DNA of 12,273 nucleotides from assembly GCA_020024465.1 (NCBI GenBank), contig JAHHTT010000063.1:1-12273 (forward strand). Reading direction: 5' to 3'. The position numbers were made by a program, and so were the translations under genes. The stretch is from Odoribacter sp. GTDB lineage: Bacteria; Bacteroidota; Bacteroidia; Bacteroidales; Marinifilaceae. The notes below the pieces were generated by a model. The model worked only from the letters and a program-made list of their open reading frames with translations. It was not told the origin of the DNA and searched no databases. Position 1 is the first letter of the stretch. Each line of letters starts with the position of its first letter. Below are positions 1-6,057 of the stretch, in pieces.

Positions 1-29
1 AAGACACAAAAACAATAAAAACGGAGTAC
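1..29 (-). promoter_or_regulatory. Possible ECF-sigma-dependent promoter downstream of the sigma gene
   Basis: Read on the minus strand, the 103 bases after the sigma factor gene contain GTACTCC (29 to 23) and, 15 bases further, GTGTCTT at the window edge (7 to 1). The spacing and a GTC-containing -10 box resemble ECF-type promoters, which in Bacteroidales often precede the fecR-like anti-sigma gene next to its sigma gene. The downstream gene lies outside the window, so this is an inference from layout and weak motif similarity. Confidence 0.25.
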
Positions 30-103
30 ATAAGGAATAAAAATTTTTGATATTTTTCCGTTGTGACAAAAACTCCAAAGCAAAAATATCCAGATTTTAC
101 AAT

Positions 104-676
104 CTACAATTCTCTGTCATTCCGAAGCCAAATAAAAAACAATAATACCGGTATTAATTGTTCCCGCAAAATTCGATATGCCCGCTGCACCTGTGTTTTA
201 ATCGTAGTTTCCGCCAGACCTAACAAGTCTGCTATTTCCTTATTTTTTTTGCCTTCCACTACTTTCAACAATATAATTTCCCTACACTTATCAGGCAAAA
301 CATTCAAAGCATTTTGTAATCGCTTTTCAACAACTTCGTCTATTCCTACATTTTCTATCCCAGCAAACAATTGAGCTTCAAATAGTTTATCATTACGACA
401 ATCCAAAATTTTACGATCGCGCAATACATTTAAACAACGATTCCGTAAAGAAGTAAACAGATAGCCTTTTAAAGAAGAATTTATCAACAAGGAATCCGCA
501 TGATCCCATATATAAAAAAATAAATCCTGCACTAAATCCTTCGCCTCTTCTTCATCATAAACATAACTTTCTGCAAACAAGACCATTTTAGAAAAATACT
601 GTTCATAGAGATAACGAAAAGCTTTTCGATCACGCTTATATAAAGATTTTAATACAAATATCTCCTTATCTTCCAT
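104..676 (-). CDS. ECF RNA polymerase sigma factor (FecI-like, Bacteroidales type)
   Basis: 190-residue sigma-70 family factor that would direct RNA polymerase to a small set of promoters, usually those of a surface uptake or signalling locus. Region 2 spans about residues 16-85 and includes the DLVQDLFFYIW stretch that contacts core polymerase and the -10 box. Region 4 spans about 118-172, with the helix-turn-helix around NKEIADLLGLAETTIKTQV. The tail LIPVLLFFIWL is hydrophobic, as is common in this Bacteroidales group. The reading frame is open further upstream, to 793, but I start it at the ATG at 674-676. A TAnnTTTG box at 700-707 lies just upstream, and the extra 39 residues are not sigma-like. 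No anti-sigma gene is visible; the gene runs toward the left edge, where a fecR-like partner would be expected. Confidence 0.9.
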   Translation of the reverse strand: MEDKEIFVLKSLYKRDRKAFRYLYEQYFSKMVLFAESYVYDEEEAKDLVQDLFFYIWDHADSLLINSSLKGYLFTSLRNRCLNVLRDRKILDCRNDKLFEAQLFAGIENVGIDEVVEKRLQNALNVLPDKCREIILLKVVEGKKNKEIADLLGLAETTIKTQVQRAYRILREQLIPVLLFFIWLRNDREL

Positions 677-699
677 GTATGGTATGTATTCAAAAAATA

Positions 700-730
700 C
701 AAAATTAAAACATGTTTTGATAAATACAAC
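700..730 (-). promoter_or_regulatory. Promoter of the ECF sigma factor gene
   Basis: On the minus strand the -7 box TAATTTTG (707 to 700) fits TAnnTTTG exactly. GTTG (730 to 727), one base off TTTG, lies 19 bases upstream as the -33 box. The transcript would start about 15-20 bases before the ATG at 676, which supports that start codon. Confidence 0.65.
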
Positions 731-799
731 ACATACATGTATAAGTTCGGATAAAATCTCAAAAATTGGACAGATGACTGAAAGCCGTTTCAAAACAAA

Positions 800-1015
800 T
801 TAAAGCAGATTAAAGCAAAAGAACGGTTTTCTAATCATTACCCAATAAAAATCCAAATTACCTTCATCTACAAAAGCAAATATTGGTTCTGTACGTTTAT
901 CTGCCGCAACTAATACAATACCATTATTATTAGTAAAATTAACAACATACATCAATGTATCCAAGTATATAAAAACAGGTTCAATCCGTTTTGAATATAT
1001 AGACAAAGAGATGAA
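800..1015 (-). pseudogene. Remnant of a Spi-type (C10 protease propeptide/inhibitor) domain
   Basis: The frame between stops holds about 70 codons with no ATG before the middle; only a TTG at 1006 could start it. The core reads TLMYVVNFTNNNGIVLVAAD followed by KRTEPIFAFVDEGNLDF. This matches the pattern of the Spi domain found as the propeptide of streptopain-like C10 cysteine proteases and as stand-alone inhibitors in Bacteroides: an aromatic-rich strand, then GF-like hydrophobics, then a D-R-x-x-P-I-x-A/G-x-x-D-E-G-N motif. The signal peptide and N-terminal part are missing. After the DEGNLDF motif the sequence becomes unrelated (WVMIRKPFF) and stops. I see no continuation in other frames on either side. 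Family assignment is from memory of the motif. Confidence 0.5.
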
Positions 1016-1123
1016 CTAAACTTGCAAATGTATTGGAAAACCTTTTTTGAATATTAAAAGTTATTTATTTAAACTTAATAAGAAAGGGATAGCTTAATAA
1101 GCTGTTCTATTATTCATTTTTCG
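1016..1123. other. AT-rich spacer with no recognisable gene
   Basis: This stretch lies between the Spi-like remnant and the promoter of the next plus-strand gene. All frames are broken by stops, and no hairpin or repeat stands out. It does not supply the missing N-terminal half of the Spi remnant. Confidence 0.5.
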
Positions 1124-1131
1124 TATATTTG
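1124..1131 (+). promoter_or_regulatory. -7 box upstream of the TonB-C-domain gene
   Basis: TATATTTG fits TAnnTTTG and ends 22 bases before the ATG at 1154. The -33 region is poor: GCTG (1101-1104) is 19 bases upstream. It argues for starting the protein at 1154. Confidence 0.55.
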
Positions 1132-1153
1132 AGTATTGTTTATATAGTTGGTT

Positions 1154-1987
1154 ATGAAACATTTTCTATCCATATTATTTATCTTTTCTTTCAATCTTGT
1201 CAGCCCACTTTTAGCACAAGACAAGAATTGTGCAGATATGTCTGCTCTATTAGAGAACAAAATATGGAAAGTACAACTTCCTAAATACAAACAATATACA
1301 ATGGAAATGGAATTTCGTAATGCCGGATGGAGGACTACGTTTCTATATGATGAAAAACGAACCAAAACATTTTATTCCTATTCTTTGCATGGAGATACGA
1401 TCAAAGTTTTTGAATCGGGTAAAAATTATATCATTCAAGAACTTACAGATAGCACTCTGACTTTCCTTTATCTACCGGAAAGTTTGACAATCGGAGTTAC
1501 TCCTGTCAGATGCACAACAGATAACAGCATTCAAGGAAAACGAAAGAACGAAAAACGTTTGGATAGTATTTGGCGTAAAGAAGATATTTGGAACAAAGGT
1601 ACTGTCCCTATCAATAAAACTCAGACTATCAAAAAACCTCCCCGATGGACTGTATGGAATTATGACGTAGAAAAGTATTTCATTTCTCAAATGAAATACC
1701 CACAAGAGTTACTGAAAAAGAATGTGGCAGGTTATTCCGTTGTAATGTTTTCCATCGATACACTGGGTTTACCCCGTGAAATCAATATTCTGACTACTAT
1801 TCATAAAGAGTTTGACAAAGAAATAATCAGATTGACAAAAGAACTTCCGCACTGTCTGCCTTGCAGGGACAAGAATGGTAAACGAATAGAATGCTTCCAT
1901 ACGGTATATATACCATTTTTACCACAACATTATAGAGATAGAGTAAAAGCGGACAGATCCGTATGCGGTTACCAACGACATCAATGA
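1154..1987 (+). CDS. Secreted lipocalin-like protein with C-terminal TonB domain
   Basis: 277 residues. Residues 1-22 form a signal peptide (MKHFLSILFI..., cleavage probably after SPLLAQ), and there is no lipobox. Residues about 30-115 are rich in short beta strands and start with an N-K-I-W-K-V motif, like small lipocalin-like domains in Bacteroidales. Residues 173-256 fit the TonB C-terminal fold: YP followed by the G-x-S-V-V-M-F-S-I-D strand, the D-K-E-I-I-R helix with LPHCLPC, then NGK and the closing strand ending YIPFLPQ. Unlike real TonB it lacks an N-terminal membrane anchor and a proline-rich spacer, so energy transduction is doubtful. A TTG two codons upstream keeps the frame open, but the ATG at 1154 fits the signal peptide. 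The last 16 residues overlap the open frame of the next gene. Function unknown. Confidence 0.75.
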   Translation: MKHFLSILFIFSFNLVSPLLAQDKNCADMSALLENKIWKVQLPKYKQYTMEMEFRNAGWRTTFLYDEKRTKTFYSYSLHGDTIKVFESGKNYIIQELTDSTLTFLYLPESLTIGVTPVRCTTDNSIQGKRKNEKRLDSIWRKEDIWNKGTVPINKTQTIKKPPRWTVWNYDVEKYFISQMKYPQELLKKNVAGYSVVMFSIDTLGLPREINILTTIHKEFDKEIIRLTKELPHCLPCRDKNGKRIECFHTVYIPFLPQHYRDRVKADRSVCGYQRHQ

Positions 1988-2012
1988 ATGCCTGACATAC
2001 AACCCCAGACTA

Positions 2013-2729
2013 TTGGGTAACAAAAAGCAAATCAGAGGAATTTACACAATAGGAATTGATTCTTACGGAGCAATGGCAAAAATTAAAACCATGCGAAATT
2101 GCGGAATCCCGGAATGGGAATTACCAGCCCCCAAGGACTCTCTTGTTTTTCAATTTACATTGGATAGACCAACAACTCCTGTTAACCCTCACTCCGATGT
2201 TTCAGTTATCGGTTATTGTGCTTGTGATACTCCTGTCTCGATGCAATATGACACCACCTTGACCGCTCATACCTCTGAGTCTCATTTGGAAATAGGAGTT
2301 CCAGTCTGTTATCTGAATGAACGGGGCGACACCATTGTGCCGTACGGCAAATATAGATATTGTCAGACAAATACTATCAAAGATTTGATTTTCGTTTATG
2401 AAAACAAGCCAAAGAATGCACGAATAATCTGCATCAATGATATGGGCAAAGAGCTTTTCTATGTATTCAAATATGATAATGGTCCCGACTACATACAAGA
2501 AGGGCTTTTCCGTATAATGAACGAGGATGGATTGATAGGTTTTGCCGATTCATTGGGCCATGTAATAATTGAACCTCAATTTAAATTTGCCTATCCATTC
2601 AAAGAAGGAAAAGCCAAAGTAACTTTAGAAGGTGAACAAAAGGAAGTTCCCGAATCAAAGAGAGAAAAACATTATTGGAAAAGCGATATTTGGTTTTATA
2701 TAGATAAGAAAAACCAGGCGTTTAACTGA
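2013..2729 (+). CDS. WG-repeat-type protein, probably 5'-truncated
   Basis: The 238-codon frame from a TTG at 2013 has a C-terminal half of WG-repeat type: a segment GLFRIMNEDGLIGFADSLGH followed by VIIEPQFKFAYPFKEGKAKV. This is the usual pattern of strand, G-x-x-G-F/Y-x-D/N, then I-x-P-Q-F-x-x-A-x-x-F-x-x-G-x-A-x-V. The N-terminal half (about residues 20-150) is not recognised. No signal peptide is present, although such proteins in Bacteroidales are normally exported. The first ATG is at 2073, closely preceded by GGAG. The frame is open back to the stop at 1944-1946, and the upstream codons (TDPYAVTNDINECLTYNP) look coding, overlapping the end of the previous gene in a different frame. The true 5' end has therefore probably been lost or frameshifted. 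Annotation tools could start it at 2013 or 2073. Confidence 0.55.
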   Translation: MGNKKQIRGIYTIGIDSYGAMAKIKTMRNCGIPEWELPAPKDSLVFQFTLDRPTTPVNPHSDVSVIGYCACDTPVSMQYDTTLTAHTSESHLEIGVPVCYLNERGDTIVPYGKYRYCQTNTIKDLIFVYENKPKNARIICINDMGKELFYVFKYDNGPDYIQEGLFRIMNEDGLIGFADSLGHVIIEPQFKFAYPFKEGKAKVTLEGEQKEVPESKREKHYWKSDIWFYIDKKNQAFN

Positions 2730-2766
2730 TTAAAAATATTTTGCTACATATTACATCAAAACAACC

Positions 2767-2814
2767 AATTTATGATGGAAAAGGAAAAAGATAATTTCCT
2801 CCATAAATTATTTT
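2767..2814 (+). terminator. Possible terminator after the WG-repeat gene
   Basis: AATTTATG (2767-2774) pairs with CATAAATT (2802-2809). After two mismatches, GGAAA (2777-2781) pairs with TTTCC (2795-2799). The T-run after the stem is short and broken (ATTATTTT), so termination would be weak. The 3' end overlaps the -33 box of the next promoter. Confidence 0.35.
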
Positions 2815-2842
2815 GCAGTAAAAATAATTTATTCTACTTTTG
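2812..2842 (+). promoter_or_regulatory. Consensus Bacteroidetes promoter
   Basis: TTTG (2812-2815), a 19-base spacer and TACTTTTG (2835-2842) together match the TTTG-N19-TAnnTTTG consensus with no mismatch, the best match in the window. The predicted start near 2849 is about 285 bases before the GAPDH ATG, so it makes either a long leader mRNA or a separate short transcript. Confidence 0.65.
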
Positions 2843-2886
2843 TGACAGTTAAAATTAAAAAGGAAATTAATACAACCTACAATAAG

Positions 2887-3021
2887 ATGAAAACACAGAA
2901 AAATATAGCACATTTTGCTTTTTATTTTTTCAAAAGAAATCTTTCTTCTTTTTGTGACACCTCCCGCAAACGTTTGCTCTATGCAAAGCTCAAGCATGGA
3001 AGCATTCGTTATCCTTCCTAA
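2887..3021 (+). CDS. Possible 44-residue leader ORF
   Basis: An ATG-initiated frame of 44 codons begins about 38 bases after the predicted start of the consensus promoter. The product would be basic and aromatic-rich (begins MKTQKNIAHFAFYFFKRN), with no domain or membrane segment I recognise. It runs through the first operator palindrome and ends at the start of the second one. That overlap makes real coding doubtful; it could be a chance ORF in a leader. Nothing in the sequence proves translation. Confidence 0.2.
   Translation: MKTQKNIAHFAFYFFKRNLSSFCDTSRKRLLYAKLKHGSIRYPS
2966..2977. promoter_or_regulatory. LacI/GalR-type operator 1
   Basis: GCAAACGTTTGC is a perfect 12-base palindrome with the central CG step typical of LacI/GalR-family operators. 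The 16-base window 2964-2979 matches 13 of 16 positions of the E. coli PurR consensus ACGCAAACGTTTGCGT. Its centre is 57 bases from that of operator 2. The cognate regulator is not encoded here. Confidence 0.65.
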
Positions 3022-3036
3022 CGCAAACGTTTGAGT
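3021..3036. promoter_or_regulatory. LacI/GalR-type operator 2
   Basis: ACGCAAACGTTTGAGT matches 15 of 16 positions of the PurR/LacI-family consensus, and its core GCAAACGTTTG is shared with operator 1. It lies 97 bases before the GAPDH ATG and about 45 bases before the candidate -7 box at 3081, a position suited to control of that gene. Confidence 0.65.
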
Positions 3037-3132
3037 ATAATTAAACGGACTATAAAAATAGCCCGAAAGGGGAAAGTATATACTTTTTGAATATTAACAA
3101 ACAATAAATTTATAATTAAAAATCATAGCATC

Positions 3133-4137
3133 ATGACAAAAATTAAAGTGGGTATCAATGGATTTGGCCGTATCGGTCGTTTAGTATTCCGTGCATCATT
3201 GATCAGAGATGACATTGAAGTCGTAGCGATTAACGACCCCAGCGACTTGGACTATTTGGTATACACTCTGAAATATGATACTGTTCACGGGCGTTTCAAT
3301 GGTGATATTGAAATTAAAGACAGACAATTATATATTAACGGGAGACATATTTTCATCACATCCACCCGCGAACCGGAAGGATTAAAATGGGGAGAAGCCG
3401 GCGCCGATTATATTGTTGAAGCAACGGGGCACTATCTGACCCGTGAACTGGCAGAAGCTCATTTGAAAGCCGGTGCTAAACGCGTAATCATGTCTGCTCC
3501 GGCAAAAGATGACACGCCGCTGTTTGTGATGGGAGTCAATCACCAGACCTACGACGGATGCAACGTTATCTCCAGTGCATCTTGTACGACCAACTGTCTG
3601 GCTCCTCTGGCAAAAGTTATCAATGACAATTTCGGTATTGTCGAAGGTCTGATGACTACCGTACACGCAATCACTGCCACACAACGCACGGTAGACGCCC
3701 ATTCTAAAAAACACTGGCGCTTAGGACGTGCAGCTTCCGGCAATATTATTCCTTCTACGACAGGAGCTGCCAAAGCTGTTGGCAAAATTATACCTGAATT
3801 AAACGGAAAACTTACCGGAATGGCTTTCCGTATCCCGACACTAGACGTATCAGTTGTGGATGTAACATTCCGTCTGGCAAAAGAAACGACCTACGAAGAA
3901 ATCAAAGAAGCCGTCAAAAAAGCATCGGAAAACGAAATGAAAGGAATTATTGCCTACACTGAAGACGAAGTGGTATCTTCCGACTTCATCGGTGACTACC
4001 ATACATGTATATTCGATGCAAAAGCCGGAATTGCATTAAACAACAATTTTGTAAAACTGATTGCATGGTATGATAATGAATTCGGATACTCAAACAAAAT
4101 GCTTGATTTAGTAGCACATATGGCCACTGTAAAATAA
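3133..4137 (+). CDS. gap: Type I glyceraldehyde-3-phosphate dehydrogenase, divergent paralog
   Basis: 334 residues, full length for the family. It oxidises glyceraldehyde-3-phosphate with phosphate and NAD(P)+ to 1,3-bisphosphoglycerate, in cytosolic glycolysis or in reverse. The Rossmann glycine motif NGFGRIGR is at 9-16, D35 (the NAD-ribose aspartate position) is kept, and catalytic C151 sits in SASCTTNC with H178 in TTVH. The product is 73% identical to the next gene's. Several positions nearly invariant in the family differ: the S-loop reads VDAHSKKHWRLGR (187-199) instead of VDGPSxKDWRGGR, F317 replaces W in WYDNEWGYS, and ATGH replaces STGL near 97-100. The S-loop lines the cofactor site, so altered cofactor use or kinetics is possible. 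Two LacI-type operators lie upstream and a strong terminator follows, so it is probably transcribed alone and regulated by sugar or metabolite. Confidence 0.93.
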   Translation: MTKIKVGINGFGRIGRLVFRASLIRDDIEVVAINDPSDLDYLVYTLKYDTVHGRFNGDIEIKDRQLYINGRHIFITSTREPEGLKWGEAGADYIVEATGHYLTRELAEAHLKAGAKRVIMSAPAKDDTPLFVMGVNHQTYDGCNVISSASCTTNCLAPLAKVINDNFGIVEGLMTTVHAITATQRTVDAHSKKHWRLGRAASGNIIPSTTGAAKAVGKIIPELNGKLTGMAFRIPTLDVSVVDVTFRLAKETTYEEIKEAVKKASENEMKGIIAYTEDEVVSSDFIGDYHTCIFDAKAGIALNNNFVKLIAWYDNEFGYSNKMLDLVAHMATVK

Positions 4138-4165
4138 CCGTTCATACATAAATCCATAACTGACG

Positions 4166-4200
4166 AATCGTTGCAGGAATCTCTTGCAACGATTTTTTTA
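4166..4200 (+). terminator. Rho-independent terminator of the first GAPDH gene
   Basis: AATCGTTGCA (4166-4175) and TGCAACGATT (4185-4194) form a perfect 10-bp stem with a 9-base loop, followed by a T-run to 4199. It separates the two GAPDH transcription units. Confidence 0.85.
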
Positions 4201-4302
4201 TTTCATAATCACAATATCACATTCTACTGATTTTTAAATCGTTTGAGTAGTTTTTTTGTCAGTTTTTCGCCATATTCGACATCAGTATATACAAATTTAT
4301 CG

Positions 4303-4310
4303 TACTTTTG
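4303..4310 (+). promoter_or_regulatory. -7 box of the second GAPDH gene
   Basis: TACTTTTG fits TAnnTTTG and implies a leader of roughly 35 bases before the ATG at 4353. No good TTTG lies at the -33 position. About 60 bases upstream, CGTTTGAGTA (4240-4249) repeats exactly the right half of operator 2. Confidence 0.55.
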
Positions 4311-4352
4311 GAAAGACAACAATAGATTTATTACACTTAAAAGTATAAAAAA

Positions 4353-5357
4353 ATGGCAAAGATTAAAGTTGGTATTAACGGATTTGGTCGTATCGGCCGC
4401 TTGGTTTTCCGCGCAGCAATGACTAGAAATGACATTGAAATCGTAGGAATCAACGACCTGATTGACGTAGACTACATGGTTTATATGCTGAAATATGACT
4501 CCATGCATGGACGTTTCAATGGAACTGTTGAGGCTAAAGACGGAAAATTAATCGTAAACGGTCAGACAATCCGCGTAACAGCAGAAAAAGATCCTGCAAA
4601 CCTGAAATGGAATGAAGTAGGTGCTGAATACGTTGTTGAATCAACCGGACTTTTTCTGACAAAAGAAAAAGCTGAAGCCCATTTGAAAGCCGGAGCCAAA
4701 CGTGTTGTCATGTCTGCTCCTTCCAAAGACGACACTCCAATGTTTGTAATGGGTGTGAACAATAACAAATATGCAGGAGAAACAATTGTTTCAAACGCAT
4801 CCTGCACGACTAACTGTCTGGCTCCGCTGACCAAAGTAATCAACGATAAATTCGGTGTTATCGAAGGTTTGATGACAACAGTACATTCAACTACAGCAAC
4901 CCAGAAAACTGTTGACGGCCCTTCTATGAAAGACTGGAGAGGAGGACGTGCTGCTGCCGGCAACATCATCCCTTCTTCTACAGGTGCTGCAAAAGCCGTA
5001 GGTAAAGTAATTCCCGAATTAAACGGCAAACTGACCGGAATGGCTTTCCGTGTCCCGACATTGGACGTATCTGTAGTAGACGTTACTTTCCGCCTGGCAA
5101 AGGAAGCTTCTTACGATGAAATCAAAACGGCTGTAAAAGAAGCTGCTGAAGGCGAAATGAAAGGTATCCTCGGATATACAGAAGATGACGTCGTCTCTTC
5201 AGATTTCCTGGGAGATGCCCATACTTCTATCTTTGATGCAAAAGCCGGTATCGCTTTGACTAAAAACTTCGTGAAATTAATATCCTGGTACGACAACGAA
5301 TGGGGATATTCAAACAAAGTATTGGAATTGATTGCTCACATGAATACCGTGAAATAA
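4353..5357 (+). CDS. gapA: Type I glyceraldehyde-3-phosphate dehydrogenase, canonical
   Basis: 334 residues, cytosolic, the central glycolytic NAD-dependent enzyme. NGFGRIGR is at 9-16, D35 in GINDL favours NAD+, C151 in NASCTTNC and H178 in TTVH form the catalytic pair. The S-loop VDGPSMKDWRGGR (187-199) and WYDNEWGYS (312-320) match the bacterial consensus fully. It aligns without gaps to the preceding paralog. The gene has its own -7 box and a strong bidirectional terminator. I take this as the housekeeping copy because it keeps every consensus position and lacks the intact operators found upstream of the other copy. Confidence 0.95.
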   Translation: MAKIKVGINGFGRIGRLVFRAAMTRNDIEIVGINDLIDVDYMVYMLKYDSMHGRFNGTVEAKDGKLIVNGQTIRVTAEKDPANLKWNEVGAEYVVESTGLFLTKEKAEAHLKAGAKRVVMSAPSKDDTPMFVMGVNNNKYAGETIVSNASCTTNCLAPLTKVINDKFGVIEGLMTTVHSTTATQKTVDGPSMKDWRGGRAAAGNIIPSSTGAAKAVGKVIPELNGKLTGMAFRVPTLDVSVVDVTFRLAKEASYDEIKTAVKEAAEGEMKGILGYTEDDVVSSDFLGDAHTSIFDAKAGIALTKNFVKLISWYDNEWGYSNKVLELIAHMNTVK

Positions 5358-5370
5358 TCAGATTAACCAT

Positions 5371-5408
5371 AAAAAAAGCCGTTGCAAATTGCAACGGCTT
5401 TTTTTTAT
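5371..5408. terminator. Bidirectional terminator between gapA and the lysO pair
   Basis: GCCGTTGC (5378-5385) pairs with GCAACGGC (5391-5398). Seven A's precede the stem and a run of T's follows it, so it works on both strands. It can end gapA from the left and the convergent LysO operon (stop at 5420) from the right. Confidence 0.88.
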
Positions 5409-5419
5409 ATTCCTCTATT

Positions 5420-6028
5420 TTAAACGGCCAGCCAACAAAAGAATCTTACAAGAAAAGGCACCGAAAAATCGATCACAAATCCATGAAAAATAGAAATTAT
5501 GACAAATTCCTTACCGGAAAAACGTGCAATGGCAGGAAGCGTAGTATCCATCGTTGTTGCGCCCCCTGAACAAATCGGTGCCAATTTGCCAAACCAGGCA
5601 ACCAGCAACGGAGCCATCAGAAGAGTAATCAATTCACGTATTATATTTGCCGCTAACGCAACGGTTCCCAATTCTGCTCCCCGATATTCCGTAATGAAAA
5701 TGGAAGATAACGAATAATAAGCAAAACCGGACCCTACAGCCAGACAATCCCACAGACTGCGGCCGGATACAAAGACACTTACAGCCGCACTTCCGACAAG
5801 AGTCCCGAGAATTGTAGCCAAAGGAACCAATACTATCTTCATATTCTGTTCCTTCAAGGCTTTCAAGGCTTTCGTATCGCTACCGATACTGATCCCTACC
5901 AAAAACATCAAAGCATAGAGGGCATACATACTGAAATCATTCTGCAACAACTCCACCGGCAAAAAATGGAAACGTGCCACAATGACTCCGATAATAAAAA
6001 AAACGATAATAATTAAACTTCCACGCAT
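5420..6028 (-). CDS. LysO-family lysine exporter, large (C-terminal) part
   Basis: 202-residue inner-membrane protein with about six hydrophobic segments (near 4-20, 34-50, 64-88, 95-110, 120-145 and 174-198). It carries the LysO/DUF340 signatures GFAYYSLSS (101-109), LAANIIRELITL (126-136 region), GGATTMDTTLP (155-165) and FHGFVIDF (181-188). In E. coli LysO (YbjE), a single protein of about 300 residues, the same core follows an N-terminal part; here that part is a separate upstream gene. Its likely role is export of lysine, or of toxic lysine analogues, from the cytoplasm. The start at 6028 leaves 29 bases after the upstream gene, consistent with a two-gene operon and an assembled split transporter. 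Confidence 0.85.
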   Translation of the reverse strand: MRGSLIIIVFFIIGVIVARFHFLPVELLQNDFSMYALYALMFLVGISIGSDTKALKALKEQNMKIVLVPLATILGTLVGSAAVSVFVSGRSLWDCLAVGSGFAYYSLSSIFITEYRGAELGTVALAANIIRELITLLMAPLLVAWFGKLAPICSGGATTMDTTLPAIARFSGKEFVIISIFHGFVIDFSVPFLVRFFCWLAV

Positions 6029-6057
6029 AATCTGGTATCAAATTGATATTACAAGAC

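Larger units (their letters stand above)
2730..3132. other. 403-base regulatory intergenic region upstream of the first GAPDH gene
   Basis: In order it holds an AT-rich hairpin after the WG gene (2767-2814), a consensus promoter (2812-2842), a 44-codon ORF (2887-3021), two LacI-type palindromes (2966-2977 and 3021-3036), a near-consensus -7 box TACTTTTTG (3081-3089, one extra T), and an AT-rich leader to the ATG at 3133. The only other structure is a tiny CCC-GAAA-GGG hairpin at 3062-3071. Confidence 0.7.

Noticed and set aside
677..793. N-terminal extension of the sigma factor by 39 residues
   Set aside because: The extension is hydrophobic and not sigma-like, and the TAnnTTTG promoter box at 700-707 lies inside it.
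2770..2997. 75-codon minus-strand frame in the intergenic region
   Set aside because: It crosses the promoter, the first operator and the hairpin, is full of rare aromatic and cysteine runs, and has no domain; it looks like a chance frame in AT-rich DNA.
3062..3071. CCC-GAAA-GGG mini-hairpin in the GAPDH leader as a riboswitch or thermosensor
   Set aside because: Only three base pairs, with no conserved aptamer features around it.
3382..3785. Antisense frames over the first GAPDH gene
   Set aside because: They overlap one another and the conserved GAPDH frame; nothing supports their expression.
4562..5029. 155-codon frame antisense to gapA
   Set aside because: It is the shadow of a strongly conserved coding sequence on the other strand and has no promoter or recognisable protein.
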